Below are positions 1 to 6,595 of a DNA stretch of 9,183 nt, piece after piece. The number at the start of each line of letters is the position of its first letter. Position 1 is the first letter of the stretch. The stretch is taken from contig CASEPJ010000219.1 in NCBI GenBank assembly GCA_949289715.1, forward strand, positions 1 through 9,183. The letters run 5' to 3'. Under the pieces are notes generated by a model. It had not been told where the DNA came from, did no database searches, and saw only the letters and a program-made list of their open reading frames with translations. A program made the translations under genes and the position numbers. The stretch comes from an uncultured Clostridia bacterium (GTDB taxonomy: Bacteria; Bacillota; Clostridia; Christensenellales; CASEPJ01).

Positions 1-1095
1 AAAATGGATTATTGTTTATTGGCTGCGTTAATTTTTCTTTCTTTATTCGGTGTGCTTATGGTCTATAGTGCGAGCTGTTTTAACGCCCAAAAACAATATA
101 ATAACGAAATTTATTTCGTGATTAAGCAAATTTTTGGTTTAATAATCGGATTTGCCGGTCTTACAATTGCGTATTTTATAGATTATAAAAAAATAGCGAA
201 ATTTTCTTTTCCTATATTAATAGTTTCTGTTATTTTATTGGCAGCCGTGTTAATACCGGGAATTGGAGTTGAAAATTACGGTGCCAGACGTTGGATAGGA
301 TTTAAATGGTTTACGATTCAGCCTTCTGAAATTACGAAATTTTCTTTTGTGCTTTTTACAGCTTTTTACGGGGCAAAAAATTATCAAAATATTTCGAAAT
401 TCAAATATATTTTACCGATTTTGTTTTTCGGCGGTCTTATATGTTTGTTGGTAATTTTAGAACCGAATATGTCTATCACTATATGTACTGCTTTAATAAT
501 GGTAATCATGATGTTTATAATAGGTGTCAAAATTAAACATCTAATATATTTGTCTGTGCCTTTAGCAGGTGCAATTCCCGTACTTATAATTGCCGAGCCT
601 TATCGTTTAAAAAGATTATTTGCTTTTATAAATCCTTGGGAAGCTCCACTTGGGGAAGGGTATCAATTGATACAATCTTATTATTCGTTAGGAGGAGGAG
701 GTTTTTTCGGCGTAGGATTATTTAATTCAAGACAGAAATATGCTTTTTTACCTTTTAGCGAATCTGACTTTATTTTTTCCATTATTGCAGAAGAATTAGG
801 TTTTTTAGGCGCCGTTTTAATATTGTGCGTTTATTTATTCATAATTATAAGGGGAATTAAAATCGCTTCCAAATCGCAAGACCGTTTGGGAAGATATTTG
901 GCTTTTGGAATTTCCATAGTATTAGCCGTTCAGGTTATGTTGAATGTGGCTGTAGTAACCGGAAGTATTCCCCCTACGGGTTTACCGTTGCCTTTCATAA
1001 GTTCGGGAAGTACTTCGTTGATAGTGTTTTTAACGGCTTTCGGAATACTTTTAAACATAAATAAGGAATCGGTCATTTCACAATATAGCAAATAA
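1..1095 (+). CDS. ftsW: SEDS-family peptidoglycan glycosyltransferase FtsW/SpoVE (5' end probably cut by window edge)
   Basis: Multi-pass membrane protein that polymerises lipid II into glycan strands with a partner class B penicillin-binding protein, at the division septum (FtsW) or in spore cortex synthesis (SpoVE). Residues here count from the ATG at 4. About ten hydrophobic segments are visible. Family motifs: MVYSAS at the end of the first helix, GARRW (93-97), QPSE (106-109), NPWE in the large loop, and SDFIF with the catalytic-type Asp at 255, followed by EELGF and, near the C-terminus, PPTGLPLPFISSG. The usual QPD(L/F)G segment reads EPNMS. The ATG at 4 has no visible ribosome site, codon 1-3 is in frame, and related proteins usually have several residues before the first helix, so the true start probably lies outside. 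FtsW and SpoVE cannot be separated from sequence; the position before murA/ftsQ suits either. It is followed 50 bases later by murA. Confidence 0.93.
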   Translation, partial: KMDYCLLAALIFLSLFGVLMVYSASCFNAQKQYNNEIYFVIKQIFGLIIGFAGLTIAYFIDYKKIAKFSFPILIVSVILLAAVLIPGIGVENYGARRWIGFKWFTIQPSEITKFSFVLFTAFYGAKNYQNISKFKYILPILFFGGLICLLVILEPNMSITICTALIMVIMMFIIGVKIKHLIYLSVPLAGAIPVLIIAEPYRLKRLFAFINPWEAPLGEGYQLIQSYYSLGGGGFFGVGLFNSRQKYAFLPFSESDFIFSIIAEELGFLGAVLILCVYLFIIIRGIKIASKSQDRLGRYLAFGISIVLAVQVMLNVAVVTGSIPPTGLPLPFISSGSTSLIVFLTAFGILLNINKESVISQYSK

Positions 1096-1145
1096 TTTCA
1101 TACTATATAAGGAAAGTTATTGTGTTTATTTGCATGGAGTGAAAA

Positions 1146-2405
1146 ATGGAAAAACTTATTGTAAACGGTGGCTCAAGACTGTGCGGTTTAGTTAAAACCG
1201 TTTCTGCTAAAAATGCAGTATTGCCGATATTGGCAGCGTCTGTTATGTCGGACGGAGAAATAACTTTATTGGAATGTCCTCAAATTACAGACGTAAAGGT
1301 AATGCTAGATATTTTAAAAAGAATGGGATGTGATATACATATAGAACAAAACGGTAGCGTAAAAATAAATTCTCAATCTGCATATTTATCCCAAGTTCCT
1401 CAAAATATATCGAAAGAATTAAGATCGTCTATTTTTATGATGGGGTCTATTTTGTCTAAATTCAAAAAAGCCGTTGTATCTTATCCCGGCGGTTGCGAAA
1501 TAGGCTTAAGACCTATAGATTTTCATGTGAAAGGTTTAAGAGCTTTAAATGTAAATATAAAAGAAGAAGACGGATATATTTTTTGCGACGGCAGTAAAAT
1601 GTGCGGAGGTTTTGTCCATCTTGACTATCCAAGTGTTGGTGCGACCGAAAATATAATGATGGCGGCTACGTTAATAAGAGGAGTTACAGTTATCAATAAC
1701 GCTGCAAAAGAACCTGAAATTGTAGATTTAGCTAATTTTATTAATACTTTAGGCGGAAAAATAAAAGGAGCGGGCAGCGATAAAATAGAAATTACCGGAG
1801 TAAAGAAGTTGCATGGCGGAACATATAAATGCATAGGGGACCGTATTTTTGCAGGGACAATGCTATTAGCCGGTGCTATGACAAAAGGCGAATTGGAAAT
1901 TGAAGGAATAAATTATAATTATTTACAACCTTTAGTTTCAAAATTGCGTGAATCTGCTTGCAAAATTGATTGTTTTAATGATAAAATATATATGTATTGT
2001 AAAAATCGGTTAAAAGCCATACGGCTTACGGCAACAATGCCTTATCCGGGTTTTCCTACCGATTTACAGGCCCCGTTAATGTCCTCTTTAACTACAGCCG
2101 ACGGAACGAGTATTATAGTTGAAAATTTATTTGAAACTAGGTTTAAACATGTTCCGGAACTTATTAAAATGGGGGCAGAAATCACGGTTAAAGACAGAGT
2201 TGCTATCGTGGACGGTGTATCGTCGCTCCATTCGGCAGAAATAACGGCGAAAGATTTACGTGGCGGGGCGGCTTTGGTTTTGGCTGCCTTAACTGCAGAG
2301 GGCACGACTTCTATAAACGAAATTAATCATATAGACAGAGGTTATGTGTCAATAGAAAAGACATTAAATGAACTAGGGGCGAAAATTAAGAGAATTACGG
2401 TTTGA
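1146..2405 (+). CDS. murA: UDP-N-acetylglucosamine 1-carboxyvinyltransferase MurA
   Basis: Cytoplasmic enzyme that transfers enolpyruvate from phosphoenolpyruvate to UDP-GlcNAc, the first committed step of peptidoglycan synthesis. The 419-residue length is that of a full-length enzyme made of two inside-out alpha/beta barrels. Visible active-site residues are Lys22 and Asn23 in SAKNAVLP, the catalytic Cys117 in PGGCEIGLRP (the loop residue attacked by fosfomycin), Asp306 in FPTDLQA, and Arg in HIDRGY near the C-terminus. The Cys form predicts fosfomycin sensitivity of this copy. The start is supported by GGAG at 1136-1139, 6 bases upstream of the ATG. The gene sits between ftsW and ftsQ, where many Clostridia carry a murA. 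Firmicutes often have a second MurA paralogue elsewhere; whether this is the MurAA or MurAB type is not decidable here. Confidence 0.97.
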   Translation: MEKLIVNGGSRLCGLVKTVSAKNAVLPILAASVMSDGEITLLECPQITDVKVMLDILKRMGCDIHIEQNGSVKINSQSAYLSQVPQNISKELRSSIFMMGSILSKFKKAVVSYPGGCEIGLRPIDFHVKGLRALNVNIKEEDGYIFCDGSKMCGGFVHLDYPSVGATENIMMAATLIRGVTVINNAAKEPEIVDLANFINTLGGKIKGAGSDKIEITGVKKLHGGTYKCIGDRIFAGTMLLAGAMTKGELEIEGINYNYLQPLVSKLRESACKIDCFNDKIYMYCKNRLKAIRLTATMPYPGFPTDLQAPLMSSLTTADGTSIIVENLFETRFKHVPELIKMGAEITVKDRVAIVDGVSSLHSAEITAKDLRGGAALVLAALTAEGTTSINEINHIDRGYVSIEKTLNELGAKIKRITV

Positions 2406-2418
2406 AGAAGGAGTTTAT

Positions 2419-3213
2419 ATGAAAGGTAAAAAAATTTTTATTATTGGTTTGGTGGCTATTTTTATAGCTGTTTTTGTACTTACTGTTTCTGCCGTAACGA
2501 GAATTAACGATATAGAAGTTAATTATTTATATTCGTCGTCTATGTTAGACAGGGACAGTGTTACTCAAAGTTTATTGGAGGCTTCCGGTATAAAAAAAGG
2601 CGGAAGTATTTTAAAATCTTCTAAAGATGAAGCCATTCGAAATATTGAATCTTCAATACCTTACATAAAAGTTGTTAATATCGAAAAAAAATTCCCCGGT
2701 AAAATTATAATTTCCGTTTCCGAAAGAATAAAGCTGTTGGCTTTTAAAATTCAAGGAACCCAAAATTATGCCATTATTGACAATGAGGGTGTAGTTTTGG
2801 AAATTTCATCATCTTTCGATAATTATATTTTAGCCAAAGATGTTGAAGTTGCAAAACCCGAAAACGATAACGGACAAGCTTTAATAGGAAAGACCATTGA
2901 AAAAAGCAACAAAATAGATATTATTTTAAAAATATTTGAAAACTTGAGAAGAATAAGTTTTTCCGGAGAAACAAGATACGATTCGGAAATTTGTGTCGGA
3001 TTTTTTAAAACCATAGAATTTATGGAAAATTCAAATAATATTTTAATTAAGACAAATGCTGGAGTTGTGTGGCAGATTTACGATGTGGAAAGTGAACTTT
3101 TAACTAAATTGCAAAAAGCGGTCAGCGTATTTGACGGGCTTTCCGATGCCGAAAAACGAGAGGGGACCATATTAATAAATGCAGATAATTCCGCAAGCTA
3201 TATTCCTGCATAA
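2419..3213 (+). CDS. ftsQ: Cell division protein FtsQ/DivIB
   Basis: Bitopic divisome protein that, with the FtsL and DivIC partners, links early Z-ring proteins to the septal synthase. The 264 residues show a very short cytoplasmic tail (about 5 residues), one transmembrane helix (about 6-26), then an extracytoplasmic FtsQ-type POTRA domain (about 29-103) containing IKKGGSIL, a predicted helix ending in IPYIKVVNIEKKFP, and ISVSER. The beta domain follows with the family-typical IIDNEGVVLE. Overall identity to well-known family members looks low, but order and motifs fit. AAGGAG at 2408-2413 lies 5 bases before the ATG. It begins 13 bases after the murA stop, so the two are almost certainly co-transcribed. 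Its short tail contrasts with the long cytoplasmic tails of some DivIB proteins. Confidence 0.9.
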   Translation: MKGKKIFIIGLVAIFIAVFVLTVSAVTRINDIEVNYLYSSSMLDRDSVTQSLLEASGIKKGGSILKSSKDEAIRNIESSIPYIKVVNIEKKFPGKIIISVSERIKLLAFKIQGTQNYAIIDNEGVVLEISSSFDNYILAKDVEVAKPENDNGQALIGKTIEKSNKIDIILKIFENLRRISFSGETRYDSEICVGFFKTIEFMENSNNILIKTNAGVVWQIYDVESELLTKLQKAVSVFDGLSDAEKREGTILINADNSASYIPA

Positions 3214-3249
3214 AATTTCGAAATTAATAACTTTTTTAACTAATTTTGT

Positions 3250-3278
3250 TTGACACAAATTGTTATAAATTATATAAT
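3250..3278 (+). promoter_or_regulatory. Consensus sigma-A promoter for ftsA-ftsZ
   Basis: TTGACA (3250-3255) and TATAAT (3273-3278) are both perfect consensus hexamers separated by exactly 17 bases. The predicted start point is near 3285, giving a leader of about 62 bases before the ftsA ATG at 3347. It allows ftsAZ to be expressed independently of the upstream cell-wall genes. The -10 box is the left end of a 16-base perfect palindrome, and TTTGT/ACAAA arms flank the -35 core (3245-3259). Confidence 0.85.
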
Positions 3279-3288
3279 ATATATTATA
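3273..3288. repeat. 16-base perfect palindrome over the ftsA -10 box and start point
   Basis: The sequence TATAATATATATTATA reads identically on both strands and runs from the first base of the -10 box to just past the predicted start of transcription. Its placement would suit an operator, but it is composed only of A and T in a very AT-rich intergenic region, so chance is a real alternative. Confidence 0.5.
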
Positions 3289-3333
3289 AAACTAACAAAC
3301 GTATTCAAAATGATTTGTGTGTAATCAAAGTAC

Positions 3334-3340
3334 AAAGGAG
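3334..3340 (+). promoter_or_regulatory. Ribosome binding site that fixes the ftsA start
   Basis: AAAGGAG ends 6 bases before the ATG at 3347. The in-frame GTG at 3317, ten codons upstream, has no comparable site in front of it. The ATG at 3347 is therefore the start. Confidence 0.9.
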
Positions 3341-3346
3341 CTTATA

Positions 3347-4534
3347 ATGGCTAAATCGAATTACATATCTATTATTGATTTCGGGTCTTCTAAAATAACC
3401 GTTTTAGTGGGTGAGAAATTAAAAGATAACGTGTTTAATATTTTGGGTAGCGGTGAAATTGAATACGACGGTTTTTATCAAGGTAAATTTATTGAGCCGA
3501 ATAAATTAAAGTCATCTGTATATTCGGCAATTGCTTTAGCAGAAGATTCTTCGGGAATAAGCATTGAAGAAATTCATGTAGGTGTACCCGGGGAATTTAC
3601 TTCGTTAAAATGCGCAGAGGGCAGTATTGCCATACCTGCGAAAGCAAAAATAAAAGATGAAGACGTCAATAAACTTATTAACAGATTAAACACATTTAAA
3701 GATATAGACGAATACAAATATATTTGCTGTTCGCCGATTTATTTTACTCTTGACGACAATGTTAAAGTTATTAATCCCGTCGGAAGGACAAGTCAAAAAC
3801 TCGGGGGGATTTTTTCCTATTTTTTAGCAAATAAAAATTTTGTTTTACCTATCGATAACCTCTTTGCAGGAACAGGCAGAAGAATACTTTCTTATATTCC
3901 CTCTGTTTTGGCGGAAGCGTTATTTTTATTTGAACCGAAAGTTAGAGACCAATATGCGATTTTAATGGATGTTGGATATTTGACTACCAATATTATGTTG
4001 GTTAGAGGAGAAGGTTTGTTGCATTTAAAATCCTATTCTTTAGGAGGAGCGCATATAACCACCGATCTTTTCCAAATTTTGGAAATAAATAATTTTAAAG
4101 ATGCGGAATTGCTAAAAAGAAGAATAGATTTAAATCTCCAACCTGAGGATAACGATACATACGATTTAAGAAAACAGGGCGAAATTAAGAGTTTCAATAT
4201 GAAATTTTGCAATAGAATTGTTACTGCAAGGCTGGGCGATTTTGTTAAAATACTTGAAAAGGCTTTTAGCGAGTGTCAGTATGATTTTCCTGAAGATATA
4301 GTAATTTATTTAACAGGTAACGGAATTTCGCATATAAGAGGAGCAAAGGAATATCTTTCCGAAAAATTAGGCGTTGAGGTAAAACTGGTTTTGCCGCCTG
4401 TACCTCAATTAAATAAACCGCAATTTTCGTCGAGTATAGGCGTTTTAAATTATGCGGTAAAAAAAGAAATAAAAAAAGCAAATATTTTAGATAAAATTAT
4501 GAGCATATTTAATGGAGGAAATAAAAATGATTAA
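3347..4534 (+). CDS. ftsA: FtsA-like cell division actin homologue, divergent
   Basis: Actin-fold protein that anchors FtsZ filaments to the membrane and recruits later division proteins. From the ATG at 3347 it has 395 residues. The phosphate-1 loop is IDFGSSK (10-16), followed by the FtsA-specific 1C subdomain (roughly 80-165). The phosphate-2 loop reads DVGYLTT (208-214), where canonical FtsA has a glycine-rich DIGGG stretch. The adenosine motif reads LTGNG (322-326) where LTGGG or similar is usual. The C-terminus (about 377-388, ANILDKIMSIFN) fits the amphipathic membrane-targeting helix of FtsA. Identity rests on fold motifs, length, the C-terminal helix and the gene lying directly before ftsZ. 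I recall similar DVGY-type FtsA proteins in other Clostridia but cannot verify this. Nucleotide handling may differ from that of model FtsA. Confidence 0.88.
   Translation: MAKSNYISIIDFGSSKITVLVGEKLKDNVFNILGSGEIEYDGFYQGKFIEPNKLKSSVYSAIALAEDSSGISIEEIHVGVPGEFTSLKCAEGSIAIPAKAKIKDEDVNKLINRLNTFKDIDEYKYICCSPIYFTLDDNVKVINPVGRTSQKLGGIFSYFLANKNFVLPIDNLFAGTGRRILSYIPSVLAEALFLFEPKVRDQYAILMDVGYLTTNIMLVRGEGLLHLKSYSLGGAHITTDLFQILEINNFKDAELLKRRIDLNLQPEDNDTYDLRKQGEIKSFNMKFCNRIVTARLGDFVKILEKAFSECQYDFPEDIVIYLTGNGISHIRGAKEYLSEKLGVEVKLVLPPVPQLNKPQFSSSIGVLNYAVKKEIKKANILDKIMSIFNGGNKND
4514..4518 (+). promoter_or_regulatory. Ribosome binding site that fixes the ftsZ start, inside ftsA
   Basis: GGAGG lies in the last codons of ftsA, 8 bases before the ATG at 4527. 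The in-frame ATG at 4512 overlaps this site and has none of its own, so it is not the start. The arrangement favours translational coupling of ftsZ to ftsA. Confidence 0.85.
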
Positions 4535-5705
4535 TCCCGATAAAGGAAATGTTAGAATTAAAGTTTTCGGTGTTGGCGGAGCAGGCAATAATGCTGTTAA
4601 TAGAATGGTTGCCAGCGGAATAACAAGCTGCACATTTGTTTCGTTAAATACCGATTTGCAGATATTGTCCAGGTCAAAAGCAACCGAATTGGTCCAAATA
4701 GGTAAAGAATTGACCAGAGGTGTCGGTGCCGGAGCAAATCCTCAAATAGGCGCAGGCGCTGCTGAAGAAAGCCGTGAGCAAATTATTAAAGCATTGGAAG
4801 GATGTGATTTGGTATTTATTACGGCAGGTATGGGTGGCGGTACCGGAACGGGAGCTGCACCTGTAATTGCTTCTTTAGCAAAAGAAATGGGAATATTAAC
4901 TGTAGCTGTAGTTACCAAACCTTTCTTGTTTGAAGGTAAAAAAAGGATGCAAAATGCTGAAGCGGGCATTGCAAAATTAATAGATGCGGTTGATACTTTA
5001 GTTGTTATACCTAACGAAAAATTATTGGATTTAGTTGATCCCAAAACACCAATGGTTGAAGCGTTTAAAATCGCCGATGATGTTTTAAGACAAGGAATTC
5101 AAGGAATTTCCGATTTAATTGTTAATCCTGCCATGATTAATCTTGATTTTGCGGATGTAACTTCGGTTATGAAAGGAAAAGGATATGCTCATATGGGACT
5201 CGGACAAGGATCCGGTGAAAACAGGTGCATGGATGCTATAATCCAGGCTGCTCAAAGTCCTCTGTTGGAAACAAATATACAAGGTGCACAATCGGTTATA
5301 ATAAATGTTACCGGTGGTCTCGATCTTTCTTTATATGAAGTTAAAGAAGCAGCTACTATTTTACAAGAAGCTGTTTCGGAAGATGCTAACATTATTTTTG
5401 GTGCCGTAGTAGACGAAAAGATGGGCAAAGATGTTGCGATTACCATTATAGCTACAGGTTTCCCGGGAGGAGAACCGGTTTCTAAAGATGCAGCCGAAGA
5501 TTTATCGGTTAAAGTTCAAAATAAAATAGAACCCGAAGTAAATAAAACTCCGTTAAATAAAAATGTTTCTGCAAGTTTGAATTTTATTAATTTTAATTCA
5601 ACTAAAAAGGAGAAAGAAGAAGAGGTTGCCGCTGCTGTGGAAGATAAAAAAGAAGACGATGATTTCGATATTCCTCCTTTCTTAAGAATGATTCGTAAAA
5701 AATAA
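4527..5705 (+). CDS. ftsZ: Cell division GTPase FtsZ
   Basis: Tubulin homologue that polymerises into the Z ring, used for medial division and for the asymmetric sporulation septum. The protein has 392 residues from the ATG at 4527. Visible features in order: nucleotide-binding VGGAGNNAVNRM near the N-terminus, the tubulin signature GGGTGTG (103-109), DVLRQGIQGISDLI, the T7 synergy loop NLDFAD (205-210, with the Asp residues that complete the neighbouring subunit's active site), a C-terminal subdomain ending in TIIATGFPG, a variable linker rich in Lys, Glu and Asn, and the conserved C-terminal peptide DIPPFLRMIRKK that docks onto FtsA and other tethers. Everything needed for a functional enzyme is present. 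The start overlaps the ftsA stop by 8 bases (4527-4534), and a strong terminator follows the gene. Confidence 0.98.
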   Translation: MINPDKGNVRIKVFGVGGAGNNAVNRMVASGITSCTFVSLNTDLQILSRSKATELVQIGKELTRGVGAGANPQIGAGAAEESREQIIKALEGCDLVFITAGMGGGTGTGAAPVIASLAKEMGILTVAVVTKPFLFEGKKRMQNAEAGIAKLIDAVDTLVVIPNEKLLDLVDPKTPMVEAFKIADDVLRQGIQGISDLIVNPAMINLDFADVTSVMKGKGYAHMGLGQGSGENRCMDAIIQAAQSPLLETNIQGAQSVIINVTGGLDLSLYEVKEAATILQEAVSEDANIIFGAVVDEKMGKDVAITIIATGFPGGEPVSKDAAEDLSVKVQNKIEPEVNKTPLNKNVSASLNFINFNSTKKEKEEEVAAAVEDKKEDDDFDIPPFLRMIRKK

Positions 5706-5727
5706 GTAATTTCATATTTACATTATT

Positions 5728-5760
5728 AGACAGAAAGTTTTAACTTTCTGTCTTTTTTTT
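5728..5760 (+). terminator. Intrinsic terminator after ftsZ
   Basis: A perfect 10-base-pair stem (AGACAGAAAG 5728-5737 with CTTTCTGTCT 5744-5753), extendable by one A-T pair, encloses a short loop and is followed by eight T residues (5753-5760). It separates the division unit from the sporulation unit. Confidence 0.93.
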
Positions 5761-5767
5761 ATTTTAA

Positions 5768-5774
5768 ATCGACA
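5768..5774 (-). promoter_or_regulatory. Candidate Spo0A box upstream of spoIIGA
   Basis: ATCGACA on the + strand reads TGTCGAT on the - strand, 6 of 7 matches to the known Spo0A box TGTCGAA. Its centre is about 47 bases upstream of the predicted spoIIGA start point, a position like that of activating Spo0A sites at the B. subtilis spoIIG promoter. A single 7-base match in AT-rich DNA is weak evidence; the support comes from the location. Confidence 0.45.
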
Positions 5775-5805
5775 TTTTAAGAATTACTGTAATTTTATTA
5801 TTTTA

Positions 5806-5811
5806 TATAAT
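5806..5811 (+). promoter_or_regulatory. -10 box of the spoIIGA-sigE promoter
   Basis: TATAAT is a perfect -10. At 17-base spacing the -35 position (5783-5788) reads ATTACT, only 3 of 6, as expected for an activator-dependent promoter such as the Spo0A-driven spoIIG promoter. Counting 12 bases from the first T puts transcription start at 5818, the A of the spoIIGA ATG. Confidence 0.6.
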
Positions 5812-5817
5812 ATTTAT

Positions 5818-6594
5818 ATGGTAATTTATCTTGAGGATCTCTTTGTTTTAAATTTAATTGTAAATTTAATAATTATTTGGATTTCACTTAAATTGAATAA
5901 AGAATTTATAAAATTTTATAAGATTTTCCTATCGGCATTTATTGGAGCGGCAGCTGTTGTTGCTTCTGTATTTTTAAATGATTTTTGGCTATTTATTTTA
6001 AAATTTACCATATCTTTTCCTATTATTTTAATTTTAAAAAAATATAAATCTTATAAAGAATTTTTTAAATTATACATATCGTTTTTAATTGTAACTTTTA
6101 TATTGGGCGGTAGTATTATGCTCATATATCAAATATTTAATTTAAGTTATAAATTAAATATTATGGCATTATTAGGCGGTATTTTAATTGTGTTAATATT
6201 GATTTTCAGGTTCGCTTATTCGGTAAAATATACTTATAAAGATATTTATAAAATGGAATTGATTTATAAGGGAAAATCGCATAATTTAAAAGGTTTTTAC
6301 GATACGGGAAACGAATTACATTATAAAAATTTTTCGGTAATAGTTTTAGATAAGAAAATATTTAATAAAATATTTTCAAAAGATGAAATAAAATCTGCAA
6401 TTTCCAATAATAATTTTATTGAATGTGAATTTGCAGACGGAAGTAAAAAAATTAAAACCGTAATAAAAATAGATAAAATTTTATTATATTCGGACAAGAA
6501 GGTGAATACAATATTTAATGTAGTTGCCATTTGTGGTAGTGATTTTAAAAATTATGATGTAATTTTAAACAACAGTTTTAAAACGGAGGGGTAA
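5818..6594 (+). CDS. spoIIGA: Sporulation sigma-E factor-processing protease SpoIIGA
   Basis: Membrane-embedded aspartic protease that, after signalling from the forespore, removes the N-terminal leader of pro-sigma-E in the mother cell. The N-terminal half has five hydrophobic segments (about 5-26, 33-55, 56-72, 80-106, 115-137). The C-terminal domain carries the retropepsin-like D-T-G-N motif at 162-165 (GFYDTGNEL), with Asp162 the predicted catalytic residue; the family acts as a dimer with one Asp per subunit. At 258 residues it is somewhat shorter than the roughly 300 I recall for B. subtilis. The opening MVIYLEDLFVLN matches the conserved family N-terminus, so the ATG at 5818 is right although no Shine-Dalgarno sequence precedes it. 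The gene lies one base upstream of sigE, its substrate gene, which confirms the call. Confidence 0.94.
   Translation: MVIYLEDLFVLNLIVNLIIIWISLKLNKEFIKFYKIFLSAFIGAAAVVASVFLNDFWLFILKFTISFPIILILKKYKSYKEFFKLYISFLIVTFILGGSIMLIYQIFNLSYKLNIMALLGGILIVLILIFRFAYSVKYTYKDIYKMELIYKGKSHNLKGFYDTGNELHYKNFSVIVLDKKIFNKIFSKDEIKSAISNNNFIECEFADGSKKIKTVIKIDKILLYSDKKVNTIFNVVAICGSDFKNYDVILNNSFKTEG
6585..6591 (+). promoter_or_regulatory. Strong ribosome binding site of sigE, inside spoIIGA
   Basis: GGAGGGG overlaps the last two sense codons of spoIIGA and lies 4 bases before the sigE ATG at 6596. It fixes the start and therefore the length of the pro-sequence. It also contrasts with the missing site before spoIIGA. 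Confidence 0.85.
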
Positions 6595-6595
6595 T

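Noticed and set aside
3214..3237. AATTTCGAAATT palindrome followed by a run of six T residues after ftsQ, considered as a terminator
   Set aside because: The two halves abut with no room for a loop, the stem is nearly all A-T, and the T run is displaced. It is not a credible intrinsic terminator.
3317..3346. Extension of ftsA upstream to the GTG at 3317
   Set aside because: The ten extra codons do not resemble FtsA, have no ribosome site, and contain the strong AAAGGAG that serves the ATG at 3347.
4512..4526. Extension of ftsZ upstream to the ATG at 4512
   Set aside because: This ATG overlaps the GGAGG that serves the ATG at 4527, and no other ribosome site precedes it.
4742..5044. 100-codon open frame on the - strand opposite ftsZ
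   Set aside because: It is antisense to the most conserved part of ftsZ, including the GTP-binding motif. Its Ala/Pro/Ser-rich composition is the expected mirror of that sequence and resembles no protein I know.
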